Positions 24,701-32,942 of a stretch of 46,540 nt of DNA are shown here, piece by piece. The notes under the pieces are model-generated. The model saw only the letters and a list, made by a program, of their open reading frames with translations, searched no databases and was not told where the DNA came from. The position numbers and the translations under genes were made by a program. The stretch is taken from the NCBI GenBank assembly GCA_030431475.1, contig JAUIJD010000035.1:1-46540 (forward strand), in the 5' to 3' direction. This DNA comes from Verrucomicrobiia bacterium (lineage in GTDB: Bacteria > Verrucomicrobiota > Verrucomicrobiia > Verrucomicrobiales > Akkermansiaceae). Every line of letters starts with the position of its first letter. The first letter of the stretch is position 1.

Positions 24701-27400
24701 CATTTTCTCGGAGCCAACCCCGACCTCCTGCTCGAACCGCTCGCCGTCGGAATGACCTACGCCCGGCTCGCCCGCTCGGCCCGTGTCGCCGAGGCCGGGG
24801 CGATCAACGACGTGATCGCCGCCCAGCGTCTCGCCGATCAGGCGAGGCAGCAGCAGGGCGTCAGCCAGCGACTCGCCGCCGCCAAGGCGGATCCGTCCGT
24901 CACCGACCTCTCCTCGGCCCTCCTGCCGGGAGACAAGCTTTCACGGCGCACGCTCCTCGATGTCTTCGGCGTCGACGAATACCAGTTGAAGCGGCTCCAG
25001 GAGATCGCCCGCAACAACGGCGTGATGATCTCCTTCCGCTCACGCTCGCGCTTCGCCCGGTCGCTTCTCGACAACAACCTCGCGTGGCCCAAGCCGCAGG
25101 CGCTCAAGTTCAAGTCGGTGAACCGGATCGACATCGACTACCTCGGCTACCGCGAAGGCACCGACGCCATCCTCGAGATCGTCGAGCCTCCGGTCGAACT
25201 GCTCGGCAAGACCGGCAAGGACCTCGAGAACGCCCTCGACGGCTACATGGAGGGCATGAAGTCCAACTTCCCCGAGTTGGCACAGAACGACGTTCTCTTC
25301 GGAGAGGTGCGGAACCGCCTGAAAACCCGCACCAAGGAATGGGACGACTACGCCCCCGCCCTCGAACTCAACGGCAGCGGCGAGTCGGTCGTCTCCATCC
25401 CCTCGAACTTCGAGGCAAACCTGCAGTTCGGAACGAAGAAGGAGCGGGACCTGATCCCGGACATCGCCCCCGAACAGGTGCGCTTCGTCAAGACCACGGC
25501 GGACGGAGGAGTCATCGACCCCGCCACCGGGGCGACCCGCAAGAAGTGGACGCTGGAGATGTCCGAAGGGGTCGAGGTCCGCGGCAGCGCCTCGGACATC
25601 CGCTACGACCCCAACGTCAACTACGACTTCAAGCCGGTGACCGGCGACCTCGACGTCATGGCCATCACCGAACCGAACGGTGGCATGATCCTCGATGCCG
25701 ACCGCCGCTTGAAGGTCTACAAGCAGCTTGCCGAAGCGGTCCAGATGCAACACGGGGAGAGCTTCACCTTCTTCATCGACAGCGCCCGGACGAAGTTCCT
25801 CGACAAGAACACCTTCGGCCTCCCCGGGGCCGAGGCCTTGTGCACCATCTCCCCCTTCGGCGACCAGACCCCGACCGCGGCCTTCTTCGTCAAGTCGCTG
25901 TCGATCATCGAGGGGCTGAACCAGAAGTTCCTGCCGGTACGGGAGGCCATCAAAAAGGCCGACAAACTGAAGCTCACCGACGGCAAGTTCGTCCTCGAAA
26001 AGGGCAAGACCATCGTCACCCGCAGGCCGGACGTGACCGGCGAGTACATCGTGATGGCCGGCGCGGAGATCAACTCGCTGATCGACCTCCAGTTCGTCAG
26101 CCGATTCCGACCGCAGATCCTTCAGGAGACGATCGACTTCTACAAGAGGATCCAGCCCTTCTTCATCCCGGTCTACATCGCCAAGTGGATCGGCATCGCC
26201 GACGACAGCGAGAACTTCGCCCGTCCGAACCCCGCCTCGAACCTCCTTTCCCCGCGCGGCCCGCGGCCGATCGGGGTGATGGATCCCCCGCTGCTCCAAC
26301 TGGCGCGAAACCCGGCCACCGGCGGGACCGAGCCGATGGTGTGGGAAGAAGGCAGCGGCTGGCGCTTCATCACCGATGCCGAGGCGGTCGATCTCGGCGC
26401 CCCGGGCATCCTCGACATGCTGCCGATGAGCTACCTGACCGGTCCCGTCGAGCGGAACTCCACGACCCTACCCATCGCCTCGATGGCCGAACTCGGCGCC
26501 AGCGGCGACTTCTTCGAGGTCGGCGACCGCATCCTGATCGCGCCCGGAAGCAAGCTCGAGGAGTTCGGCACGCTGCAATCGGTCGACCCCTTCGTGCTCG
26601 CCATGGGCACCATCTACGCCCACGAGGCCGGCACGCTGGTGGCGACCCTCGGGGAAGACGACACCGACCGCGACGGCGACACCTTGACCGGCGCCGAGGA
26701 GATCGCCCTCGGCACCAACCCGGACCTCTTCGACACCGACTACGACGGCATCAGCGATGGGGCCGAGGTCCTCCAGGGCAGCGACCCGCTCACCTGCGAT
26801 TGCCTCGCCTTCTCCGAGTTCTCGGTCGATGGGCGGGAAGTCGCCCTCTCATGGGACTCAAGCCTCGGCTATCGTTACCAGCTTCAGGGCTCGACCACCC
26901 TGCTCCCCGGGAGCTGGACCGTGCTGCGCACCATCACGGGGGACGGCGGGGCCGTCATCCTCGACCTGGCCGAGCCCTTCCCCGACTCCGACCGGGGCTT
27001 CTTCCGCCTTGAGGTGGATGGCGTGGACGATGGTGACCTCGACGGGTTGACCTCCCGCGACGAACTCGGGCTCGGCACCGATCCGGCGAAGGCCGACACC
27101 GACGGAGACGGCATCCTCGACGGCGATGAGGAGAAGATCGGGACCGACCCACTCGATCCGGACTCCAGACTGGCGATCTACACCTCGGAACTGCTGGACT
27201 CACTCGGGCTCTACACGGTGCGTTTCTCGAGTTCGGCCGGCGTGACCTACCGGGTGGAGAGTTCCACGAGCCTGTCCCCCGGGTCGTGGCGGGAGGAAGC
27301 GGTCGTCACCGCCATCTCCTCGGTGACCGTGGTCGAAGTCCCCGCCGACCTTGAGAACGAGGCCGCCCGCTTCTACCGGGTCCGGGCCCTGGTGCCGTGA
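21731..27400 (+). CDS. Giant exported protein with edema-factor/CyaA-like cyclase region and TSP3 repeats
   Basis: A 1889-residue protein with signal peptide (1-23, LLPGISAAQS). Residues about 25-845 are beta-rich Ig-like repeats. Residues about 850-1060 are helical and hydrophobic, like linkers of polymorphic toxins. Residues about 1085-1400 resemble the edema factor/CyaA/ExoY cyclase: NNGVMISFR (Arg1103), Lys1121 and Lys1128 (7 apart, in KFKS), VTGDLDVMA (Asp1306, Asp1308) and QHGE (His1341). CyaA has FR, K58/K65, DID and QHGTEQNN in the same order. The Asp-to-His gap is shorter here and the Asn after the His motif is absent, so activity is doubtful. TSP3 calcium repeats (about 1643-1800) and two copies of an RFYR-type C-terminal domain close the protein. 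It is not related to the class III cyclase nearby. Confidence 0.6.
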   Translation: MTFPRILRRLGVLAGLLPGISAAQSEPEKVYVPKGGSEVRVVTLVNFGPGAQDFIVTAAQDANPGWTIGFGAFPGPPFANITAEVFGPGYQTGLIEELFGRQFAVLFETDGADFGDTKSLTTTAYNVGNLVIPYIQVEFEAEVMSGDLVLRDFQEVVTVPPNGPPPPPSKLGDDVHTPYSPPTTINAATATTAARYRVDIENEGDTVQSFVLTVQEQGSSDWAPKYLIGDLDVTEGLRAGGVLFPDMNPGETRSVSVEILPGPGITTEGDQFAAAFILNHPDEGDVMDAVVAAGEYFAGGLEAVLEAKPGATTDDFNLELTITNTSAQPATSIVPLIDLGTEGELDFDYTGPATPASVATLAPGASALFTRPITVDGEGEVTVSAGARGILQNASGQIRPGLSNVAEAEVSALPILEIVTDPDRVFKKDEVFVAKVIVRHRGEGSKTYEFPSALIAEDPPPAEDPMARLMIREFETPEPFVLSEGDSMREFPVTVLAENRGGTKLVSSIEVTDGEGAMSTENAERAVIVSPFEITTTVTPEELRLNQTPLEKLGPRATALNQERLAMEQPVLRNLFEIEMTVKNASSSEVANVNIPGILDILSFISSKEEESLGVPLTPLFLYPPGAARIDLQDNSETPEIDDVTLAAGESAVFAWVLEAYDGNTDPESDDSLKMEFEAVVLGSIDGRNVQDRGSAEFRIVDKPLVKWGIRPKDGRTAYLSGQIARVDGFLENISGENGNDPKDLLVMMYPLQEGNLGGGFPKKAELPNDAFPKYYEIFELPGEGETRIDIDSFFVSFPALTPTEGTVRYGIRVWILEDDDTLTSADDQAVIDDDWSDEFEVTFQASPRLISAAEQRRKECIALGIWPIVCGFEEGLFDFSQGIYGLGTFMLSAVETNAKLYNGLIAYEMLAMKSLFDAARGEPDAFDELFRDSYDKYVQLVELGVMAGEAGSKVPMVFDAFVQQSGDAMVSFFDAAFEGDMEEVQFQIGHFLGANPDLLLEPLAVGMTYARLARSARVAEAGAINDVIAAQRLADQARQQQGVSQRLAAAKADPSVTDLSSALLPGDKLSRRTLLDVFGVDEYQLKRLQEIARNNGVMISFRSRSRFARSLLDNNLAWPKPQALKFKSVNRIDIDYLGYREGTDAILEIVEPPVELLGKTGKDLENALDGYMEGMKSNFPELAQNDVLFGEVRNRLKTRTKEWDDYAPALELNGSGESVVSIPSNFEANLQFGTKKERDLIPDIAPEQVRFVKTTADGGVIDPATGATRKKWTLEMSEGVEVRGSASDIRYDPNVNYDFKPVTGDLDVMAITEPNGGMILDADRRLKVYKQLAEAVQMQHGESFTFFIDSARTKFLDKNTFGLPGAEALCTISPFGDQTPTAAFFVKSLSIIEGLNQKFLPVREAIKKADKLKLTDGKFVLEKGKTIVTRRPDVTGEYIVMAGAEINSLIDLQFVSRFRPQILQETIDFYKRIQPFFIPVYIAKWIGIADDSENFARPNPASNLLSPRGPRPIGVMDPPLLQLARNPATGGTEPMVWEEGSGWRFITDAEAVDLGAPGILDMLPMSYLTGPVERNSTTLPIASMAELGASGDFFEVGDRILIAPGSKLEEFGTLQSVDPFVLAMGTIYAHEAGTLVATLGEDDTDRDGDTLTGAEEIALGTNPDLFDTDYDGISDGAEVLQGSDPLTCDCLAFSEFSVDGREVALSWDSSLGYRYQLQGSTTLLPGSWTVLRTITGDGGAVILDLAEPFPDSDRGFFRLEVDGVDDGDLDGLTSRDELGLGTDPAKADTDGDGILDGDEEKIGTDPLDPDSRLAIYTSELLDSLGLYTVRFSSSAGVTYRVESSTSLSPGSWREEAVVTAISSVTVVEVPADLENEAARFYRVRALVP

Positions 27401-27515
27401 CCGCGCCCGCCGGATGCCTGGCGGAGGCTGAATTTCGTTGGCAGCGCCCCGCCGCTTGATTACCTCATGGGAAGCCGAAGGGCCGCTCCGGTCCGAGGCA
27501 TCCACTCCGACCACC

Positions 27516-27881
27516 ATGCGTGCCCTTCTCCTGCTCTTCCCCGCTCTTCTCGCCAGCTGCGGCCCCGTCGTTTCCCAACGCGAAGTCCTCGGCCGGGCCC
27601 GGGCCGAAGTCGTCCTTCGGGAGAGCTGGGGCGACTCCGCACTCATCCTGGTCGACGAGCGCCCGAATTTCGCGTGGTCGACCTGGAAGGTGAAAGCGGG
27701 AGCGATGGACTACAGCGGCTACCCCACCTACGAGGGACTCGATTTTCTCCCGGGCACCGAGCGGGAGCTTCAATTCACCCGCAACGGGTGCCTGATCCAG
27801 TACGACCACCGGATCTCGGGCTGCAGCGGCCGCTACCGCTACGGCCCCGCGCCCTCCCCGGCTCCCATCTCGGACAAATAG
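27516..27881 (+). CDS. Small lipoprotein of unknown function
   Basis: A 121-residue lipoprotein. The start at 27516 gives MRALLLLFPALLASC with lipobox LLASC and lipidated Cys15. The upstream frame to 27438 would add 26 non-signal residues. The mature part has no recognised domain. It is short, with aromatic strands (FAWSTWKVKAGAMDYSGYP) and two further cysteines (NGCLIQYDHRISGCSG) that could form a disulphide in the periplasm. It lies 115 bases after the giant toxin-like gene and 70 bases before the prolyl oligopeptidase gene, all on the plus strand. Confidence 0.75.
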   Translation: MRALLLLFPALLASCGPVVSQREVLGRARAEVVLRESWGDSALILVDERPNFAWSTWKVKAGAMDYSGYPTYEGLDFLPGTERELQFTRNGCLIQYDHRISGCSGRYRYGPAPSPAPISDK

Positions 27882-27951
27882 GGCACGCTTCCGGCGCCCG
27901 GATCAATTCGCCATCGACGGCGCGCGTTGCCGTGCCACGCTGCCGGCGCCC

Positions 27952-30027
27952 ATGGTCAGCCCCTTGCTCATCGTCGCCGCCACCGCCATCTCCTATCCGG
28001 AGTCCCGCACGCAGAATCTCGTCGAGACCCTCCACGGCACCGAGGTCTCCGATCCCTACCGCTGGCTCGAGGACGACCGCTCCGACGAAACCGAAGCCTG
28101 GGTCAAGGCGCAGAACCGGGTGACCGAGACCTACCTCGGCACCCTTCCCGGCCGGGATGAGATCCACGACCGGCTGGCCGACCTCCTCGACTGCGAACGC
28201 TACGGCAGCCCGCGGCGGTACGGCGAACGCTGGTTCCACACCTACAACTCGGGCCTGCAGAACCAGAGCGTGCTTCGCGTCGCGGATTCGCCGGACGGCG
28301 AGCCACGGCTGCTGCTCGACCCGAACCGGCTTTCCGATGATGGCACGGTCTCGCTCGCCGACTGGCAGCCCAGCGAGGACGGCGAACTGCTCGCCTACGC
28401 GGTCTCGCGAGGTGGCAGCGACTGGAACGAGATCCGCGTGCGCCGCGTCGACACCGGCGATGATCTCGACGATCACCTCCGGTGGGTGAAGTTCAGCGGC
28501 CTCTCGTGGCTCCCCGACAACAGCGGTTTCCTCTACAGCCGCTTCCCCGCCACCGACAGCGAGGACGCGCTCACCGAGCGCAACGAGAACCACCAGGTCT
28601 GGCTCCACCGGATCGGCACCGAGCAGTCGGAGGACACCCTTGTCTATCATCGGCCGGAGCATCCCCGGTGGACCTTCGGCGCCGGCGTGACGGAGGACGG
28701 GGACTACCTGGTGCTCCACGCCCGGGACGGCGAGACAACCCACAACCGGAGCTACTACCGGTCGCTCGACGCCGACGACTTCATCCCCCTCCTCGATCGA
28801 GCCGATGCCTTCTACGGCTTCATCGGAAACGTCGGGCCCGTTTTCTACTACCGCACCAACCTCGACGCGCCCCGCTACCGGGTGATCGCGGTCGATACCC
28901 GCAACCCGGCGCGTGACCACTGGCGGGAGGTGATTCCCGAGCGAGACGAGGTGCTCCAATGGGTGTCGATGGTCGGCGGACACCTGGTGTGCGGCTACCT
29001 CGAGGACGCCCGGAGCGAGGTCCGGATGCACGACATCGACGGAAGCCTTGTCCGCAACATCGAACTGCCGGGGATCGGGTCGGCCGGCGGGTTCCGCGGC
29101 CGGTGGGAGGACGACCACACCTACTTCGGCTTCAGCAGCTTCACCGAACCCGGCGCGATCCACCGGCTGGACATCTCCAGCGGAAAGAGCGAGCTCTGGC
29201 GCCGGCCGCGTTTCGACTTCGACGGCTCGCGCTACGAGTCGCGACAGGTCTTCGTCGAGAGCAAGGACGGCACGCGCGTCCCGCTCTTCGTCGTCCACCG
29301 GAAGGGCCTCGAGCTCGACGGCTCGCATCGGACGCTGCTCTACGGCTACGGCGGCTTCAACATCAGCCAGAAGCCGGGCTTCTCGGCATCGCGGGCCGTC
29401 TGGCTCGAGCGCGGCGGCGTCTTTGCCCTCGCCTGCATCCGGGGCGGCGGAGAGTATGGAAAAGAGTGGCACGATGCCGGGATCAAGCTCAACAAGCAGA
29501 ACAGCTTCGACGACTTCATGGCCTGCGCCGGCTGGCTGGTCGATCACCACTACACTTCCCGTAGCCGACTCGCGATCCAGGGCGGCAGCAACGGCGGCCT
29601 GCTGGTCGGCGCCTGCATGACCCAGCATCCGGAGTTCTTCGGCGCCTGCCTTCCCGCCGTGGGGGTGATGGACATGCTGCGCTTCCACAAGTTCACGATC
29701 GGCTGGGCCTGGGAGCGCGACTACGGCAGCCCGGAGGATCCGGAGCACTTCGCCAACCTCCTCGGCTACTCGCCCTACCACAACCTCAAGCCCGGCACCC
29801 GCTACCCGGCCACGCTGGTCACCACCGCCGATCACGACGACCGCGTGGTGCCCGCCCACAGCTTCAAGTTCGCCGCCCGCCTCCAGGCCTGCCAGGCGGA
29901 CGAAGGCCCGCCGGTCCTGATCCGTATCGACACCAGCGCCGGTCACGGCGCGGGAACCGCGCTCGAGAAGGTCATCGACCGCGTCGCCGACCAGTGGGCC
30001 TTCCTTGAGGCGAACCTCGAGGAATAG
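27952..30027 (+). CDS. Prolyl oligopeptidase family serine peptidase (S9A)
   Basis: A 691-residue S9A peptidase, the normal length for prolyl oligopeptidases, which cut short peptides after proline. The N-terminal YPESRTQNLVETLHGTEVSD and DPYRWLEDD match the family opening. A seven-bladed propeller covers about 70-420. The alpha/beta-hydrolase domain carries the nucleophile Ser546 (IQGGSNGGLLVG), the Asp loop (TTADHDDRVVPAHS, near 630) and the catalytic His (SAGHGAG, near 665), all intact. The N-terminus (MVSPLLIVAATAISYPES) has a short hydrophobic run that might act as a weak signal. It is convergent with the 30057 gene, with a 29-base gap and only a weak hairpin between them. Confidence 0.93.
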   Translation: MVSPLLIVAATAISYPESRTQNLVETLHGTEVSDPYRWLEDDRSDETEAWVKAQNRVTETYLGTLPGRDEIHDRLADLLDCERYGSPRRYGERWFHTYNSGLQNQSVLRVADSPDGEPRLLLDPNRLSDDGTVSLADWQPSEDGELLAYAVSRGGSDWNEIRVRRVDTGDDLDDHLRWVKFSGLSWLPDNSGFLYSRFPATDSEDALTERNENHQVWLHRIGTEQSEDTLVYHRPEHPRWTFGAGVTEDGDYLVLHARDGETTHNRSYYRSLDADDFIPLLDRADAFYGFIGNVGPVFYYRTNLDAPRYRVIAVDTRNPARDHWREVIPERDEVLQWVSMVGGHLVCGYLEDARSEVRMHDIDGSLVRNIELPGIGSAGGFRGRWEDDHTYFGFSSFTEPGAIHRLDISSGKSELWRRPRFDFDGSRYESRQVFVESKDGTRVPLFVVHRKGLELDGSHRTLLYGYGGFNISQKPGFSASRAVWLERGGVFALACIRGGGEYGKEWHDAGIKLNKQNSFDDFMACAGWLVDHHYTSRSRLAIQGGSNGGLLVGACMTQHPEFFGACLPAVGVMDMLRFHKFTIGWAWERDYGSPEDPEHFANLLGYSPYHNLKPGTRYPATLVTTADHDDRVVPAHSFKFAARLQACQADEGPPVLIRIDTSAGHGAGTALEKVIDRVADQWAFLEANLEE

Positions 30028-30056
30028 AGGGCTTCCCGGGCCAAGCCGTGATGCCC

Positions 30057-31664
30057 CTATCGGTTGACCAGCACCGAGTAGCGGAAGCCCAGCTCGACTT
30101 CCTCGCCGGCTCCGATCTCGAAGTCCCACACCAGCTCGCGGCGCGGATTCACGCTGCTCACCCCTTCGGTTCGAAGACGCTTCGCGGGATCGCGATCCGC
30201 CTCCAGAAGTTCCCCTGAAAACTCGGTCCGGATGCTCATGGTCACCGGCTCCCCCCGCGAGTTGCGAAGCTTGAGCGTTCCCCTCACCTTCGTGCGCTGG
30301 TAATCGTCCCCGCCGATCCAGACAATCTCGCGCTCGCCCTCTTCCTCGACTTCGGAATAGTCCGCCCGGACGCTCAGCGCCTTGGTGACCCGCAGGCAGT
30401 TGACCTGCCCCGGATTCACCCAATCGCTGCGGGTCTGGCCCCGGAAGCGCCCGCCATCCCGAATCATCGCCGGAGCCGTGGTCATCGGAAAATCGAAGGG
30501 ATTGCGGAATCTCACCGCATCCCACGGTTCATCGCTTTCGTCGCGCGGCTCCCGATGGGAGTAGCGGCCGCGGGCGTCCCTGGCATCCGGCACGACCCAT
30601 TCCACCACCCGCTCGTACGTCGCCTCCTTCTCGTCCACACTCAGCGCCAGGGCCTCGCCCGTCGCCAGGTCGCGGACCCCGATCGACTCGATATGGAGGT
30701 CGTCGCTTCCCGCCCCCGGCTCGCCGAGATCGGGCAGTCCTCCCGCACCCTGTTGATACGCGATGGAGTTCGAAGCGATGTTCTGCGTGATCGCAAGGCT
30801 CGCCCGGCCTGAGGTCCGCCCGAGCTGACCGAAGAAACCCGACAGCGTCGTGCCCGGCCAGAGTGGCGAGCCGACCTCTCCGAAACTGACGTTCGGAAAG
30901 CCCGAGATCAGACCTATCTCGGTTTCCTTCAGATCGAGCAGCTCGTTCCTGACGATGGCGCTCTGCTCGATCAGCATCCCGCCATCATCACCCAGCTCGA
31001 CCCGGTACGACGGCGCCCAGCTCATCCCGCGGGCGAGCCAGGAAACCTTCACCCGACCGTCCACGGCATCGCCCTCATCGACCTTGAAGCGAAGCACCGG
31101 CTTCTCCACCCACCTCTCCTGCGGCGCGAACCGACCGGGGGTCGTGATGCGGATGATCCGCGACCGCTGGATCAGGACCCGCTCCCCGTCGCTCGTCTCG
31201 ACGACGAGAAACGATCCACTGCTGGGTTCGGGAAGCGGAGCCGGCCGTAAAGAGATCCCGCCGAAGGGATCCGCCTCGTGGACGGCAGCCACATCCCCCG
31301 CGGGCAGTGCCCACACCGTTCCCTCATAGGTGGGGCCATCCTCCGTGACGACCTCGACCCGGCGCCCCGCCAGGTCCTTCTGGAGGTCTCCCGTCGCCCC
31401 TTCGTCGCGGACGACCTCGAGCACCTTCCGGGTTCCGCCCCGGGTTTCGATGGGACCGTTTCCTTCCACCGAGAAAGTTCCGTGTACGGCCATCGGCGCA
31501 TCCTCCCACACATACTCCCCCGCCTCCGGCGCGGGAAAGGAGGCCCGCAGGACGACGAGTCCGTTCTTGAACAGGTCCGCCCCCTCGATGGTGGGAGTGA
31601 CGGTCGTGTCGCCGAAGGCGAACGAGGCGAGGAGGACGGCGGACAAGAGCGGACGGGCGATCAT
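30057..31664 (-). CDS. Secreted DUF4139-like protein
   Basis: A 535-residue exported protein. The start at 31664 yields a clean signal peptide (MIARPLLSAVLLASFAFG); the frame above it lacks one. The sequence is beta-rich with SWLARGMSWAPSYRVELG, the characteristic DUF4139 segment, and later FRNPFDFPMTTAPAMI and a C-terminal beta barrel (ELVWDFEIGAGEEVELGFRYSV). The domain, often paired with DUF4140, has no established biochemical role. It is the second gene after GH43 on the minus strand (60-base gap) and may be co-transcribed, but a role in arabinan use is not implied. Confidence 0.65.
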   Translation of the reverse strand: MIARPLLSAVLLASFAFGDTTVTPTIEGADLFKNGLVVLRASFPAPEAGEYVWEDAPMAVHGTFSVEGNGPIETRGGTRKVLEVVRDEGATGDLQKDLAGRRVEVVTEDGPTYEGTVWALPAGDVAAVHEADPFGGISLRPAPLPEPSSGSFLVVETSDGERVLIQRSRIIRITTPGRFAPQERWVEKPVLRFKVDEGDAVDGRVKVSWLARGMSWAPSYRVELGDDGGMLIEQSAIVRNELLDLKETEIGLISGFPNVSFGEVGSPLWPGTTLSGFFGQLGRTSGRASLAITQNIASNSIAYQQGAGGLPDLGEPGAGSDDLHIESIGVRDLATGEALALSVDEKEATYERVVEWVVPDARDARGRYSHREPRDESDEPWDAVRFRNPFDFPMTTAPAMIRDGGRFRGQTRSDWVNPGQVNCLRVTKALSVRADYSEVEEEGEREIVWIGGDDYQRTKVRGTLKLRNSRGEPVTMSIRTEFSGELLEADRDPAKRLRTEGVSSVNPRRELVWDFEIGAGEEVELGFRYSVLVNR

Positions 31665-31724
31665 GCCGGCGAGCCTATCGGACCGCCGCCGTCCCGTCTG
31701 TAAATAGCGGGTCAATTTTCCGCC

Positions 31725-32801
31725 TCACTCACCCAGCGTGATCTCCGGCCATCCGTCCACCCACCGCATCTCGCGGATCCGCAGCTTGGCTTTGCCATGG
31801 TCCTTCAGATCGTAGGCGTGGAAGACCAGCCAGTCCTTCCCTTCGAAACGATAGGCCGAGGGATGACCGACCGCGGCCCAGTTGTCCCCGTCGCCGATCG
31901 CCATCACCGTCCCCCCGCCCCGCTGCAGACGTTTCCCCTCCCGGTCGAGGTAGGGTCCGCGAATGTCCTTCGACCGGCCGACGATCAACTTGTAGGTGCT
32001 GGCCACACCACGGCAGCAGCGGTCCCACGAGGCGAAGAGATAGTACCAGCCATCCCGGTGGAACAGAAACGGAGCCTCGATCGCCCCGTTCTTCATGCTC
32101 TTGTTCCGCTCCAGTTGCTCCGGGGTGTAGAGTGCCTCGTAGTCGAGTTCGGGATTCGCCGCGTCTCCGGCGTCCCGGTCGTCCACCGCGAGGTCGCGTT
32201 GGCGGGCCGCAAGCGTATGCCACTCTTCGCCGGGCCCCTCGACGATCCGTTTCAGATCGGGCTGCAGTTTCACGAGCTTCAAGCCACGCCAGAACGAGCC
32301 GAAGCTCATCCACGGCGTGCCCTTCCCGTCGATGATGACGTTGGGGTCGATCGCGTTCCACAGGTCGCGACCGGGCACCGAGCGAACGACGATGCCGTGA
32401 TCCTTCCAGCCGAAATCCGGATCCTTCCGGTCCAGCGTCGTATTGGTGGCCACCCCGATGGCCGAGGTGTTTCGGCCGAAGGCGGATACCGAGTAGTAGA
32501 GATACCAAGTGCCCTCGTGCTGGAAGATGTCCGGCGCCCAGATATCGCCCCCGAAGCTCGGGATCGTGGACTCCACCCAATCGGGCGTCTCCTCGAAGAC
32601 CGGAGGCTCGGCCGTCCAGGAATGGAGGTCCTCCGAGCGTTTCACCTGAATTCCGCGGCCCGTGAAGAAAAGATAGTAGGTGTCCCCCTCCTTCGCGATC
32701 ACCGGATCGTGGGCTTCGACCGATCGATCCTGCGCCCGGGCCGGGAGCCCTGCCACAAGCGCCGCCAACACGCCCACCATGATTCGGAATGATGCCATCA
32801 T
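31725..32801 (-). CDS. Secreted GH43 (arabinanase/arabinofuranosidase-like)
   Basis: A 358-residue five-bladed propeller glycoside hydrolase with signal peptide (MMASFRIMVGVLAALVAGLPARA). The three GH43 carboxylates are visible: HDPVI (catalytic base Asp), NAIDPNVI (pKa-modulating Asp) and GAIEAPFLF (acid Glu). The SFGGDIWAPDIF and VGHPSAYRFEGKDWLVFHAY segments are typical of the arabinan-acting branch (endo-alpha-1,5-L-arabinanase type). The start at 32801 is chosen because the extension to 32894 adds 31 residues with no signal and would overlap the divergent PEP-CTERM gene's upstream region. It complements the GH127 and acetylesterase genes 25 kb away for debranching pectic arabinan. Confidence 0.9.
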   Translation of the reverse strand: MMASFRIMVGVLAALVAGLPARAQDRSVEAHDPVIAKEGDTYYLFFTGRGIQVKRSEDLHSWTAEPPVFEETPDWVESTIPSFGGDIWAPDIFQHEGTWYLYYSVSAFGRNTSAIGVATNTTLDRKDPDFGWKDHGIVVRSVPGRDLWNAIDPNVIIDGKGTPWMSFGSFWRGLKLVKLQPDLKRIVEGPGEEWHTLAARQRDLAVDDRDAGDAANPELDYEALYTPEQLERNKSMKNGAIEAPFLFHRDGWYYLFASWDRCCRGVASTYKLIVGRSKDIRGPYLDREGKRLQRGGGTVMAIGDGDNWAAVGHPSAYRFEGKDWLVFHAYDLKDHGKAKLRIREMRWVDGWPEITLGE

Positions 32802-32942
32802 GACGACACCTTCGCAATCGACCGCCGGGCTGTCACCTCCCAAGAAGAGGGTAGGGACCGACACGCCGAAAACGCGGCTAACAGAATGCCACACCCCTTG
32901 ATTGACCGGTATGCGCCTCCCCTCCAGCTTTCGCGCTTCCTC

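Noticed and set aside
32876-32881. GCTAAC near the divergent GH43/PEP-CTERM promoter as another attC
   Set aside because: No pairing second half, no inner arms and no cassette boundaries; a 6-base match is expected by chance.
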